DNA of 64,000 nt from an uncultured Lachnospiraceae bacterium (GCA_946557105.1 CAMNSZ010000003.1:124001-188000), one strand, 5' to 3'. Shown: positions 51,154 to 60,724, counted from the first letter of the stretch. Translations and numbers: made by a program. Notes: a model not told the origin generated them from the letters alone.

Positions 51154-52170
51154 ATGGCGAGATTAAAAGACGGTGACATTTCAGGGTTGCAAAAAGCAGC
51201 CATTCTGCTGATTTCATTAGGGCCCGAGCGCTCGGCCGGAATATTTAAGCACTTGAAGGAAGAAGAGATAGAGGAGCTTACGCTGGAAATTGCCAATACC
51301 AGAAGTGTGACGCCACAGGTCAAGGAGGAGGTCATCAACGAATTTTATGAGGTATGTCTGGCGCAGCAGTATATAGCGGAGGGTGGTATTACATATGCGA
51401 AGGAGCTGCTTGAGAAGGCGCTGGGAAGCGAGAAGGCGCTGGATGTTATCAGCAAGCTGACGGCGTCCCTGCAGGTTAAACCCTTTGAGTTTGTGCGCAA
51501 GACGGAGGCTTCCCAGCTCATCAACTTTATTCAGGACGAACATCCGCAGACGATCGCCCTCATCTTATCATATCTGCCGCCTGGGCAGGCGTCTCTTATT
51601 ATTTCGGCGCTGCCGCCTGACAGACAGGCGGACGTGGCCAGACGTATTGCGGTTATGGACAGAACGAGTCCGGACGTCATCAAGGAAGTGGAGAAGGTTT
51701 TGGAGTCCAAGCTTACAAGTCTTGTAAATCAGGATTACACCATTATCGGCGGAGTGGATGCCGTAGTCGAGATTTTGAATACCGTGGACCGCGGAACGGA
51801 GAAGCATATTATGGAGACCTTGGAAATCGAGGAGCCGGAGCTTGCAGACGAGATCCGCAAAAAGATGTTTGTGTTCGAGGATGTGCTGCTGCTTGACGAC
51901 AGAGCTATTCAGCGCGTACTCCGCGACGTAGACAACAACGATTTGGCGGTGGCCTTGAAGGGCTCCAACGAACAGGTACAGAATGCTATCTTTAATAACC
52001 TTTCTAAGCGTCTTGCAGTTATGATCCGTGAGGACATGGAATTTATGGGTCCTGTGCGTATGAAGGATGTGGAGGAAGCGCAGCAGAAGATTGTTAATAT
52101 TATCAGAAAGCTGGAGGATGCAGGCGAGATTGTTATTTCCAGAGGTGGAGGTGACGAGATCGTTGTCTAG
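51154..52170 (+). CDS. fliG: Flagellar motor switch protein FliG
   Basis: Rotor protein of 338 residues. The N-terminal domain binds FliF, the middle domain has the EHPQTIALILSYLPPGQASLIISALP motif, and the C-terminal torque helix (VFEDVLLLDDRAIQRVLRDVDNNDLAVALKG) carries the charged residues that face MotA. The start ATG is 17 bases after fliF. Its end overlaps the preferred fliH start by eight bases. Confidence 0.97.
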   Translation: MARLKDGDISGLQKAAILLISLGPERSAGIFKHLKEEEIEELTLEIANTRSVTPQVKEEVINEFYEVCLAQQYIAEGGITYAKELLEKALGSEKALDVISKLTASLQVKPFEFVRKTEASQLINFIQDEHPQTIALILSYLPPGQASLIISALPPDRQADVARRIAVMDRTSPDVIKEVEKVLESKLTSLVNQDYTIIGGVDAVVEILNTVDRGTEKHIMETLEIEEPELADEIRKKMFVFEDVLLLDDRAIQRVLRDVDNNDLAVALKGSNEQVQNAIFNNLSKRLAVMIREDMEFMGPVRMKDVEEAQQKIVNIIRKLEDAGEIVISRGGGDEIVV

Positions 52171-53023
52171 TAATCTGTTAAAGAGAGGTTTTACCAATAT
52201 AAATCAGGACGATATGCGCTTAATTGACACAAATACACTTGTAGCCAAGCGAATTGAGGCTATGGAAGTCAAAATGAAGCTTACCGCAAATGAAGGTTTT
52301 GTGGAGGGCATACAAGTTCAGAGCGTGGATATAAATTCTCTTGTTGGTGAAGAGCCGCAAGAGGGAGTATCCGGAAATGTCATTAAGGCGCATGAGGAAG
52401 CGGAAGAATTACGCGCTGAAGTGAATATGCTGAAGGAGGAAGCCGCCCGGATCCGGGAAGAGGCAAATGCCGAAGCACAGAAGATTTTGCTGGATGCAAA
52501 GGATGAGGCGCAAAGGGAGAAGGATATTGTCTTCGAGGAGGCAAGGCAACGGGGTTACGAAGAAGGACAGCAGAGGGCACGGCAGGAAGGCGAGTGTCTG
52601 AGGAAAGAGACGGAAGAGGAGAGAAAAAGACTTAGGGCAGAGTATGACCGGCTGGTGACGGAGCTGGAGCCTAAGTTTATAGATACGATAACAGGTATTT
52701 ACGAGCATATTTTTCATGTGGAGCTTGGCTCCTACCGTGAGGTGCTGGTGTATTTGATTTCTGCAACTTTACATAACATAGAGGGAAGTCATAACTTTAT
52801 GCTTCATGTATCTAAGGAGGATTATCCTTATGTGAGTATGCAGAAAAAACAAATTATGGCAGGCGCCGCGTCCGCTAACAGCTTTGTGGAGGTGGTGGAA
52901 GATATAACTCTCGGACAAAACGAGTGCCTGATTGAGACGGATAACGGCGTATTTGATTGTGGTTTGGGCACACAGCTGTCGGAACTGAAACAAAAACTAA
53001 TGCTATTGTCTTATGAGAAATAG
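52163..53023 (+). CDS. fliH: Flagellar assembly protein FliH
   Basis: Regulator of the FliI export ATPase, about 286 residues. Low sequence conservation is normal; recognisable parts are the N-terminal NLLKRGFTNINQDDMRLIDTN, a long Glu/Arg/Ala coiled coil (about 75-170) with many GxxxE-like spacings, and the C-terminal V-ATPase-E-like domain ending ELKQKLMLL. TTG 52163 is the favoured start, with GGAGG 11 bases upstream; alternatives are GTG 52151 and ATG 52214. Its stop abuts fliI. Confidence 0.88.
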   Translation: MSSNLLKRGFTNINQDDMRLIDTNTLVAKRIEAMEVKMKLTANEGFVEGIQVQSVDINSLVGEEPQEGVSGNVIKAHEEAEELRAEVNMLKEEAARIREEANAEAQKILLDAKDEAQREKDIVFEEARQRGYEEGQQRARQEGECLRKETEEERKRLRAEYDRLVTELEPKFIDTITGIYEHIFHVELGSYREVLVYLISATLHNIEGSHNFMLHVSKEDYPYVSMQKKQIMAGAASANSFVEVVEDITLGQNECLIETDNGVFDCGLGTQLSELKQKLMLLSYEK

Positions 53024-53032
53024 GTGATATAT

Positions 53033-54346
53033 TTGCAAGGTGTGGCAATTAATTTTGAAAAATATAACAGGATAACGGAAAAAACGTTCTATCGTAAGCT
53101 GGGTAAGGTGGTCAATGTAGTAGGTCTGACCATTGAATCCGTAGGACCGGATGCCAAGCTGGGCGATGTGTGTCGGATACTGCCGGAATCGGAGGATGTG
53201 TCTTCACCTATTCTGGCTGAGGTGGTAGGATTTAAGGATAAGAAGACCCTGCTGATGCCTTATGACGCCGTAGACGGCATAGGACTGGGATGCATTGTGG
53301 AAAACACCGGTTATCCGCTGATGGTTCAGGTGAGTGACAGGCTTTTGGGGAAAACCTTGAACGGTATGGGGATTCCCGTAGACGGTCAGACGGCTGAAGG
53401 AGCGCGTTACCCGGTGGAAGCGACGCCGCCGGACCCCATGAGCCGCGAGATTATTGATCAGGTTCTTTCTTTGGGCGTCAAGGCGGTTGACGGCTTGATT
53501 ACAGTGGGAAAAGGACAGCGAATCGGAATATTTGCCGGTTCGGGTGTGGGAAAATCAACTCTTATGGGTATGTTTGCACGCAATACAAAAGCCGATATCA
53601 ATGTCATTGCTCTTATCGGAGAACGGGGCAGGGAGGTACGTGAATTCATAGAGAGGGATCTTGGAGAAGAAGGTATGAAACGTTCCGTGGTAGTAGTGGC
53701 AACCTCCGACAGACCGGCGCTGGAGAGAAATAAAGCCGCAAAGACGGCTACCGCGATTGCGGAATATTTTAGGGATCAGGGTAAGGATGTTCTTTTGATG
53801 ATGGATTCTCTGACCCGTTTTTCCATGGCACAGAGGGAGATAGGCTTGGCCAGCGGAGAACCTCCCGTGACAAGAGGTTATCCCCCCAGTGTGTATTCGG
53901 AAATGCCAAAGCTTTTGGAGCGGGCAGGACGTGCGGCGAAGGGCTCCATTACAGGGCTTTACACGGTTTTGGTTGACGGTGACGATTTTAACGAGCCCAT
54001 TACCGATACGGCAAGAAGTATTTTGGATGGACATATTGTGCTCAGCAGAAAGCTGGGGCACAAAAACCACTATCCTGCAATTGATGTTCTGGCCAGCATT
54101 TCAAGATGCATGAGCCAGATAACGGATAAGGAGCATAAGCAGGCGGCAGGAAAACTTAGAAACGTGCTTGCTACATATAACGAGGCGGAGGATTTGATTA
54201 ATATCGGCGCTTACAAGAGCGGCAGTAATAAATCCATAGATTATGCCATTTCTAAAATTGACGCGGTAAATGATTTCCTTTGTCAGGACGTGGACGAGAA
54301 GATAGGCTTTGAGGAGAGCATGGAGCTTTTGACAGGGTTATTTTAA
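53033..54346 (+). CDS. fliI: Flagellar export ATPase FliI
   Basis: Type III export ATPase of about 437 residues, homologous to F1 beta. Walker A is GSGVGKSTLMG near residue 175, followed by IALIGERGREVREFI, VLLMMDSLTRFSMAQREIGLASGEPPVTRGYPPSVY (shown in parts) and HYPAIDVLASISR. The start is ambiguous: TTG 53033 has AGGTG at six bases, GTG 53024 comes immediately after the fliH stop. Either adds or removes three residues only. Confidence 0.96.
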   Translation: MQGVAINFEKYNRITEKTFYRKLGKVVNVVGLTIESVGPDAKLGDVCRILPESEDVSSPILAEVVGFKDKKTLLMPYDAVDGIGLGCIVENTGYPLMVQVSDRLLGKTLNGMGIPVDGQTAEGARYPVEATPPDPMSREIIDQVLSLGVKAVDGLITVGKGQRIGIFAGSGVGKSTLMGMFARNTKADINVIALIGERGREVREFIERDLGEEGMKRSVVVVATSDRPALERNKAAKTATAIAEYFRDQGKDVLLMMDSLTRFSMAQREIGLASGEPPVTRGYPPSVYSEMPKLLERAGRAAKGSITGLYTVLVDGDDFNEPITDTARSILDGHIVLSRKLGHKNHYPAIDVLASISRCMSQITDKEHKQAAGKLRNVLATYNEAEDLINIGAYKSGSNKSIDYAISKIDAVNDFLCQDVDEKIGFEESMELLTGLF

Positions 54347-54418
54347 GCAAATCAGAGTAAGGCAGCGGCGTGGAAGCAGGACAAAGACTCTATCAGAGCA
54401 GGAGAGGTATGGTTTGCA

Positions 54419-54874
54419 ATGGCGAAATTCAGATATTCCTTACAGAGTATTTTGGATATTAAGATGAAAATGGAAACGCAGGCAAAGCAGATATTTGCCG
54501 TGGCAAAAAGAGATCTTGACGAAGAAGAAGAGAGGCTTGACAGGCTTTGCGAGAGGCGAAGCTTTTATGAGGAAAAGGCGAGAAACCTTTTGGCGGGAAG
54601 CCTTAACGTCAGGGATATCGAGGAAAATAAAAATGCGATTGCGGTGATGGATTCCTATATTGTGGAACAGCAAAAAAGGGTGGTTCTTGCGAAAAAGAGG
54701 CTGGAGCGGGCGAGGGCAGAGCTCACGGAGGTTATGACGGAACGAAAAACTCATGAAACGCTGCGGGAGCAGGCCTTCGAGGAATTTTTGCAGGAGGAAA
54801 ATAAGGCGGAGAGCAAGATGATAGACGAGTTGGTTAGCTATACTTATGGTCAGAAACGGCAGGTGAGGAATTAA
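54419..54874 (+). CDS. fliJ: Flagellar export protein FliJ
   Basis: Small coiled-coil export chaperone escort of 151 residues, almost entirely Lys/Glu/Arg/Leu-rich helix. The N-terminal FRYSLQSILDIKMKMETQAKQIFAVAKRDL is typical of FliJ. Position directly after fliI confirms the name. Its stop overlaps the next start as TAATG, so translation is coupled. Confidence 0.92.
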   Translation: MAKFRYSLQSILDIKMKMETQAKQIFAVAKRDLDEEEERLDRLCERRSFYEEKARNLLAGSLNVRDIEENKNAIAVMDSYIVEQQKRVVLAKKRLERARAELTEVMTERKTHETLREQAFEEFLQEENKAESKMIDELVSYTYGQKRQVRN

Positions 54875-55752
54875 TGGCAAAGGAAAAGAGTCCGGAGGAA
54901 GCGGCTACCGCGGCGGAGAGACAAAAATTGCAGGATGAAAAAAAGCAGCTTAAGAGGCAGCAGAAAGAGCAGAAGAAGGAAGCCAAAATGCGGGCAAAGG
55001 AAATTGCCAAGCAGGAGGATGCCCTGATGGAGGATGAGGGGGAGGGGAATGGTCTTGTGACCTTTGGAGCGACCCTTCTGATTGTCGCGCTTTGGATTGC
55101 GGTTATATGTGTGATTATAAAACTGGATGTGGGAGGCTTTGGAAGTTCCGTGCTGACACCGATTTTGAAGGATGTTCCGTTGGTGAACAGGATTTTGCCG
55201 GGGAATTCTTTGACGGAGACGACTAATCCGGAAAATTATGGCGGATATACCAACTTAAAGGACGCTGCGGAGGATATTAAAAAGCTGGAGCTGGATTTGG
55301 AGCAGGCTTTGAATGCCGTCAAGGCAAAGAACGATGAAATCGACACCTTGAAGGCAGAGATTATCAGGCTGCAGGAATTTGAGCAGAAGCAGGTGGAATT
55401 TCAGCGTATACGCACGGAATTTTATGAGGAAGTAGTGTATGCAGAAAAAGGACCGGGCGCCGCGGAATTCAGGAAATATTATGAGACTATGGACCCCACC
55501 ACGGCGCAGTATATTTATAAACAGGTGGTGACCCAGCTTGAGGAAAGCAAGGAGATTCAGGATTTTGCGGCTACATTCTCCCAAATGAAGCCGAAGGAGG
55601 CAGCAAAGATATTTGAGGAGATGACTGACAGCTTGAACGTGGTAGCAAGGACTCTTAAGGTGATGAGTGCGGAGAGCAGGGGCTCTATTATGGGAGCAAT
55701 GGATCCTGCCGTGGCAGCGAAATTAACCAAGATAATGGATCCGGAGTCTTAA
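54874..55752 (+). CDS. MotE/YlxF-like MgtE N-domain protein
   Basis: Protein of 292 residues with a highly charged N-terminus (about 1-50, Lys/Glu/Gln), one membrane segment (about 60-82, TFGATLLIVALWIAVICVII), a coiled coil (about 125-175) and a C-terminal MgtE N-terminal-like domain (AAKIFEEMTDSLNVVARTLKVM and AAKLTKIMDPES). This is the layout of YlxF in Bacillus and MotE in proteobacteria. A role in motor or export-gate assembly has been proposed; MotE stabilises MotC in rhizobia. Confidence 0.85.
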   Translation: MAKEKSPEEAATAAERQKLQDEKKQLKRQQKEQKKEAKMRAKEIAKQEDALMEDEGEGNGLVTFGATLLIVALWIAVICVIIKLDVGGFGSSVLTPILKDVPLVNRILPGNSLTETTNPENYGGYTNLKDAAEDIKKLELDLEQALNAVKAKNDEIDTLKAEIIRLQEFEQKQVEFQRIRTEFYEEVVYAEKGPGAAEFRKYYETMDPTTAQYIYKQVVTQLEESKEIQDFAATFSQMKPKEAAKIFEEMTDSLNVVARTLKVMSAESRGSIMGAMDPAVAAKLTKIMDPES

Positions 55753-55880
55753 TTACTTAAGGCAGTATGCCGATATAAAATTAGGTAGGGATTGACCGTT
55801 TGACGCAGAAAATGCACAGGCGGCAAATATTTATATAAATAGACCAAAACCTACAAATAAGGAGAGAAAGGAGGAGGAGC

Positions 55881-57287
55881 ATGACGAGTACATCTGTAAA
55901 GGATGTGAGTACAGTATTGCAATCGGTAAAAATAAATGCGGGCGCAAGCGTACAGTCGGCTAAGGACGGCGGATTTCAGGCAGTGTTTGATAAGCATACA
56001 AGTCAGAACAGACCGGATGAAGCGTCGAAGGCCGAGCCGAAACAAAAAAGTGTCGACAGACCTGCACAAGCCACGAAGACCGGGGAAGCATCCGACAAAA
56101 GAAGCGCAGAGAAATTCAAAAGATCCGAGGAACCTGACAAGGATTTGGAGGAAGCGGACGGCAGGACTGTTGAAAATGTTATGGAGGTTTTACAGGCCGG
56201 CGCGGCAGAACTGATTACACAGATTGCAGAAACCCTTGGCATCAGCGAAGAGGATGTGACACGGCTCATGGACGATATGGGGCTGGAGGCACTGGACCTA
56301 CTGCAGTCAGGGAAATTGAGCGAGCTTCTTTTGACGGCAGTGAAAGCAGAGGATTCCACGGCGCTTTTGACGGACGAAGGGCTTTACAGGGATTTTCAGA
56401 CGATTATGAATGCCCAAAACGATATTTTTGCCGAGAGTGCGAAGACGCTTCAGACAGACGTGGAACAGCTGCAAGAACTTATACTAGAGGCGCAGAGCGT
56501 TGTGACAGGCGAGGCGCCCGAGGAAGTTTTACAAGGAACCGACGAAAGACTGCCTGTTATTGAAGTGGAGATTTCCGACGAACCGGCTGCGGAGCAACAG
56601 AGTAAGGAAATTAAAACGGACGGCGGATATGCGGCGGAGAGCGATGCTCAGAATCAGGAGACGAAAGCGTCCGGTGAGGCCGCAAAGTCTGATAGAGGAA
56701 GCAGGCATTCCCAAAACAATACGGGCGGTCAGCATCAGAGCGGGAACATAATGCTGCAGCAGATTAAGGAAGACGCCTTTAATATGCAGACGGGTCAAGT
56801 AAATGAAAGCACCTTTGCCGGAGATATGGAAACGCAGGATATTATGCGCCAGATTATGGATTACATGAAGATACAGATAAAGCCTGACATGTCCAGTCTG
56901 GAAATGCAGCTGCATCCGGCCAGCTTAGGTACCCTTCAGGTGCAGGTAGCAAGCAAGGGAGGCGTGCTGACGGCACAATTTATTACTCAGAACGAGGCGG
57001 TTAAGGCAGCGCTTGAAAGCCAGATGGTACAGCTGCAGGAAAGCTTTGCAGAGCAGGGCGTCAAGGTGGAAGCCATTGAAGTAACGGTACAAACACATCA
57101 ATTTGAACAAAATCTCGAGCAGGGGAGAGAAAGAAATCAGGAAGCTCCCGAGAGAAAAAGCAGAAACAGGAGAATTCGTTTGGATGGGTCCTTAGCTGTA
57201 GAGGGCATGGAAGAGCAGGGGCATGAAGAACAACTGGCGGCACAAATGATGAGCGCGAGTGGCACAACGGTGGATTACACCGTATAA
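55881..57287 (+). CDS. fliK: Flagellar hook-length control protein FliK
   Basis: Molecular ruler of 468 residues. The N-terminal and middle regions are Glu/Lys/Ser/Gln-rich and low in complexity, as expected for the exported ruler part. The C-terminal Flg_hook domain (about 325-425) has the family motif SSLEMQLHPASLGTLQVQV and VKAALESQMVQLQESF, which interacts with FlhB to switch export specificity. GGAGGAGG precedes the ATG. flgD follows after an AT-rich spacer. Confidence 0.93.
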   Translation: MTSTSVKDVSTVLQSVKINAGASVQSAKDGGFQAVFDKHTSQNRPDEASKAEPKQKSVDRPAQATKTGEASDKRSAEKFKRSEEPDKDLEEADGRTVENVMEVLQAGAAELITQIAETLGISEEDVTRLMDDMGLEALDLLQSGKLSELLLTAVKAEDSTALLTDEGLYRDFQTIMNAQNDIFAESAKTLQTDVEQLQELILEAQSVVTGEAPEEVLQGTDERLPVIEVEISDEPAAEQQSKEIKTDGGYAAESDAQNQETKASGEAAKSDRGSRHSQNNTGGQHQSGNIMLQQIKEDAFNMQTGQVNESTFAGDMETQDIMRQIMDYMKIQIKPDMSSLEMQLHPASLGTLQVQVASKGGVLTAQFITQNEAVKAALESQMVQLQESFAEQGVKVEAIEVTVQTHQFEQNLEQGRERNQEAPERKSRNRRIRLDGSLAVEGMEEQGHEEQLAAQMMSASGTTVDYTV

Positions 57288-57320
57288 TAACTATAATAAT
57301 TATAATAATTATTATAACAA
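57283..57320. repeat. AT-rich trinucleotide-like spacer between fliK and flgD
   Basis: The gap consists almost wholly of repeated TAATAA/TTATAA units. It may be prone to length change. It directly precedes the AAAGGAG ribosome site of flgD and could keep it unstructured. Confidence 0.6.
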
Positions 57321-57347
57321 AGAATCAGTAAGAAAGGAGTGAAGAAT

Positions 57348-58073
57348 ATGGCATTAATGGCACCGGTAAAGGACGGTAAGGTTGAGGAGACAACTTCCCA
57401 GAATTCTTTGAAAAACACCTCCAAGGCAAGTAAGGACGGTATGGATAAGGATGCCTTTTTACAGTTGTTGGTAGCACAGATGAGGTATCAGGATCCTCTG
57501 GAGCCGACCTCCAATACAGAGTATATTTCACAATATGCGCAATTTTCACAGGTCGAGCAGCTGTCGAATATGGCTGGAAGCATGGATTTGCAGCGTGCAA
57601 GCTCTCTTGTGGGTGAAGAGGTTTACATTAAGACGACTACTTCCTCGGGAGAAAGCAAATATGTACGGGGTAAGGTTGACTATGTTGTCTATGAGAACGG
57701 TAAGGCGTATCTTTCTATCAATGAAGAGCTTTATTCAATGGAGGATTTGGATACGGTTGCTGATAAGGAATATCTGGCGGCATACGATAAGGCTACCGAA
57801 TTTGTTAAGAAGCTCAATGATCTTCCCGGGGTAAACGGAATCGATATGCGTGACGCGGAGGATATTGATGAGCTGGAGAAGATTTACAACGAGATGAACG
57901 AATATGAGAAGAGCTTTGTTGCAAAGGATGTTGTAAAGCTGCTCAATCAGTATATCGAAAAGCTGAAGGAGGTCAGAGCGGCAGCGGGAAACACCGGCAG
58001 CGGAGACGAAGGATCCGGTGATGAAGGCGATGCGACGCAGGGCACAGACGGTACCGGTACGGACGAAACATGA
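57348..58073 (+). CDS. flgD: Flagellar hook capping protein FlgD
   Basis: Scaffold for hook polymerisation, about 241 residues. The N-terminal hallmark DKDAFLQLLVAQMRYQDPLEPTSNTEYISQYAQFSQVEQ (given here in parts: FLQLLVAQMRYQDPL and YISQYAQFSQVEQLSNM) is clear. The middle differs from classical FlgD, with a helical insertion of about 60 residues after the first beta domain, and the end is a Gly/Asp/Ser/Thr-rich acidic tail (GSGDEGSGDEG). ATG 57348 has AGGAG at eight bases. Confidence 0.92.
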   Translation: MALMAPVKDGKVEETTSQNSLKNTSKASKDGMDKDAFLQLLVAQMRYQDPLEPTSNTEYISQYAQFSQVEQLSNMAGSMDLQRASSLVGEEVYIKTTTSSGESKYVRGKVDYVVYENGKAYLSINEELYSMEDLDTVADKEYLAAYDKATEFVKKLNDLPGVNGIDMRDAEDIDELEKIYNEMNEYEKSFVAKDVVKLLNQYIEKLKEVRAAAGNTGSGDEGSGDEGDATQGTDGTGTDET

Positions 58074-58110
58074 GCCGTAGCATGGCAGCGGAAATAGGAG
58101 CGTGAGGAAT

Positions 58111-58518
58111 ATGGATATTCAAAATAAAGGTTTCCTTTCCATAGAGCAGCTGACCGACCGTTATTTAAACGGGAGCAGAGCCGCAAATGAGGGTAAGACC
58201 AAGCAGGAGATTTCCTTTAAGGAAATTTTACAGCAGAAAAGCCTTCAGGAGACGGCGCAGACAGAGGGCTTAAAGTTTTCCAAGCATGCGGCAGGGAGGC
58301 TGGCAGACCGTAATATCGAGCTGAGTGAAAGTCAGCTGGAGCGTTTGAGCGACGGAGCGAGGAAGGCAGAGAGGAAAGGAATCAAAGATTCGCTGGTAAT
58401 CGTGGATGAATTGGCATTCATTGTGAGCGTGCCAAATAAAACAGTGATAACCGCAATGGATAGCACGCAGGCAGACGAAAACATTTTCACAAATATTAAC
58501 GGGGCAGTAATTATGTAA
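58111..58518 (+). CDS. Flagellar operon protein, TIGR02530 family
   Basis: Protein of 135 residues. The conserved part LKFSKHAAGRLADRNIELSESQLERL, followed by VIVDELAFIVSVPNKTVITAMD, matches the family described only as a flagellar operon protein. Members sit between flgD and flgE in many Firmicutes, exactly as here, and no biochemical role is known to me. The first 55 residues are Gln/Lys-rich and probably disordered. The ATG at 58111 follows AGGAG and GAGG. Confidence 0.85.
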   Translation: MDIQNKGFLSIEQLTDRYLNGSRAANEGKTKQEISFKEILQQKSLQETAQTEGLKFSKHAAGRLADRNIELSESQLERLSDGARKAERKGIKDSLVIVDELAFIVSVPNKTVITAMDSTQADENIFTNINGAVIM

Positions 58519-58601
58519 ACCGGACCTTTCAGGAGGTTTACGCTTTCCGAATGACAGAGGAGGGCAATGTTTGCTTCGTTAGCACAGGAGGAACAAATAC
58601 T

Positions 58602-60350
58602 ATGATGAGATCATTGTATTCTGGTGTTGCAGGTCTTAAGACGCACCAGGTAAAGATGGATGTTATTGGTAACAATATTTCAAACGTAAACACAACGGCT
58701 TATAAGTCCAGTTCTATGACTTTCAGCGAGCTGATGAGCCAGACGACTCAGAGGGCAAGCGGACCAAATGCAGCGACCGGTACCGGAGGTACGAACGCAA
58801 GGCAGATTGGTCTCGGTGTTAAAAGCGGCGCGATTAACACAAATATTACGGGGCAGGGTTCCAGCCAGTCAACGGGTAATCCCTTTGACGTTATGATTAC
58901 AGGAGGAAATTTCTTTATTGTCAATAACGGCACCGAGAACTATTTTACAAGAGACGGTTCCTTTTATATTGACGGCGCGGGTAATCTCGCCATGACAAGC
59001 ACCGGCTACAATGTTATGGGCTGGGGAGTGGATGAGGAAACGGGTAAGATTAAGCAGGATACGGTGGCAGCGCTTCGTATCATGAGCAGTCAGAATATGA
59101 CGTATCCTCCTGAGGCGACTTCCAAAGGCTATGCTTCGGGTATTTTGGATAAGAACGATAAGGATGTAAAGAGTACCAACGGAAAGACGATTAACATGAA
59201 ATTCTTTGATGCTTTAGGTTATAGTTACACTGCAAGATTCACCTTTAAGCAATCGAAGGTTACAAATGAATACAGCCTTGAGCTTACCAAGATTCTGGAT
59301 TCTGAAGGCAACGAAATTGAGCTTCCTAAGGCGGAGGCGGACAGAGTGTTCGGTTCTCCCAGAACGCAGGATAAGGATATCAAGGTAAGCTTCGACAAGC
59401 AGGGATATGCATGGGATACCACCAACAAGACCTTGACATCCCCCGATGGCGCTACCGTATATGCCGATTTGAACGCCATGTTTAACAACGGAAAGCTCAG
59501 ACCCATGGAAGAGGATATTACCGTTAACGGGGAAAAAATGAAGGTTCAGGAGTGTCTGGACAATATAGCCAAGGCATATGGTTACGAGGGTTCTACCGAT
59601 GAATTTATGAACCTGTATGTAAACAGCACCGTGAATGCGGGTACAAAGGTTACAATGGAACAGCTGCTTACCAATGCGGTTTTGGGCCAGACGGAAGATA
59701 GCTTTTTGAATTATATGTTCCCTCCTACTGCGGATGATGCCAGCTTTACGGCGAATGGTAGAAACTACATAGGTTCAACCATTACATTTAGCGCCGAGAA
59801 CGGTAAATTTGCGGGTCTGGGAGGTATAGAAACTCAAAATACAGTGATGCTTTCCCTGAGTAAGCTGGGCGGTAATTTTGCCGATATCGAGGTTGATTTC
59901 TCGGAGTGCTCCATGGTAAACAACAAGGGAACATCTACCATTGGCGCTACCAACGGAGATTTTGACGGTATAGGCGCCGGACGCCGTTCGGGAGATATGA
60001 TTGGTGTTTCCATTCAGAGCAACGGTATGATTTACGCCAGCTATGACAGCGGCATGACAAAGCTGCTGGGTCAGATTGCAACGGCAGAGTTCCCAAATGC
60101 TTCCGGACTTGAGAAAAACGGTGATAATTTGTATTCGGCAACGCTCAATTCGGGCGAGTTTGACGGTATCGGTGTAGATATTACCGCCAACGGAAACTAT
60201 ATGTCCACAGGACAGTTGGAAATGAGTAATGTGGATTTATCGTCTGAGTTTACGGAGATGATTACCACGCAGAGAGGTTTTCAGGCAAACAGCCGAATCA
60301 TTACAGTGTCAGATACTTTGTTAGAGGAGCTGACAAATCTGAAGCGATAA
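58602..60350 (+). CDS. flgE: Flagellar hook protein FlgE
   Basis: Hook subunit of 582 residues, longer than the shortest forms owing to a variable surface domain (about 190-440). The conserved ends are MRSLYSGVAGLKTHQVKMDVIGNNISNVNTTAYK (read in two parts) and the C-terminal VDLSSEFTEMITTQRGFQANSRIITVSDTLLEELTNLKR helix, which co-pack in the hook core. ATG 58602 is followed by a second ATG; AGGAGG lies ten bases upstream. A hairpin and a terminator follow, so the first flagellar unit ends here. Confidence 0.95.
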   Translation: MMRSLYSGVAGLKTHQVKMDVIGNNISNVNTTAYKSSSMTFSELMSQTTQRASGPNAATGTGGTNARQIGLGVKSGAINTNITGQGSSQSTGNPFDVMITGGNFFIVNNGTENYFTRDGSFYIDGAGNLAMTSTGYNVMGWGVDEETGKIKQDTVAALRIMSSQNMTYPPEATSKGYASGILDKNDKDVKSTNGKTINMKFFDALGYSYTARFTFKQSKVTNEYSLELTKILDSEGNEIELPKAEADRVFGSPRTQDKDIKVSFDKQGYAWDTTNKTLTSPDGATVYADLNAMFNNGKLRPMEEDITVNGEKMKVQECLDNIAKAYGYEGSTDEFMNLYVNSTVNAGTKVTMEQLLTNAVLGQTEDSFLNYMFPPTADDASFTANGRNYIGSTITFSAENGKFAGLGGIETQNTVMLSLSKLGGNFADIEVDFSECSMVNNKGTSTIGATNGDFDGIGAGRRSGDMIGVSIQSNGMIYASYDSGMTKLLGQIATAEFPNASGLEKNGDNLYSATLNSGEFDGIGVDITANGNYMSTGQLEMSNVDLSSEFTEMITTQRGFQANSRIITVSDTLLEELTNLKR

Positions 60351-60370
60351 TCGGTATGTAATATGATTTA

Positions 60371-60403
60371 CCATAAGGGACGGAGAATTTCCGTCCCTTA
60401 TGG
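60371..60403. other. Perfect 14-bp hairpin after flgE
   Basis: CCATAAGGGACGGA and TCCGTCCCTTATGG form a perfect 14-bp stem with a five-base loop, 20 bases after the flgE stop. There is no T-tract, so it may stabilise the 3' end of the mRNA rather than terminate it. Confidence 0.8.
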
Positions 60404-60433
60404 CAGTATAAAAGGTTCTATGATTATAGGAAT

Positions 60434-60456
60434 ATCCTTAATTAAGGGATTTTTTG
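60434..60456 (+). terminator. Weak terminator after flgE
   Basis: ATCCTT and AAGGGAT pair around AATT (with one bulge or G-U) and run into six T residues. Together with the hairpin at 60371-60403 it separates flgE from the motA unit. The rest of the gap to 60700 is AT-rich, holds an 8-bp inverted repeat (GCAGCCCC / GGGGCTGC, 60548-60600) and no gene; flbD/swrD, usual here in Bacillus, is absent. Confidence 0.55.
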
Positions 60457-60681
60457 GTACAAGAAATGAAGGTAATTTTTGGACCAAGAAGAAATGTGTG
60501 GTAATCTTATATAAGAAAAAGTGAACGTATAGAGAATAAAAAATCCCGCAGCCCCTTATATATACGAAACAGTAGATAAAATGGGGCTGCAGTAATAACA
60601 ATTATTAAGAGAAAAAAATAATTATAAAAGAAAGTAGACAAGAGATAAAAAATCTTGTAGAATTGTATAGAAAGGATATTT

Positions 60682-60713
60682 TTGCAGAATAATTCTAAAA
60701 ATTGCAGAATGAT
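60682..60713 (+). repeat. Direct repeat just upstream of motA
   Basis: TTGCAGAAT occurs at 60682-60690 and 60702-60710, 20 bases apart, each followed by AAT or GAT. It lies between the weak promoter candidate (TTGTAG/TATTTT, about 60655-60682) and the motA ribosome site, so it could be a regulator site. Confidence 0.5.
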
Positions 60714-60724
60714 AGGTGATTTTT

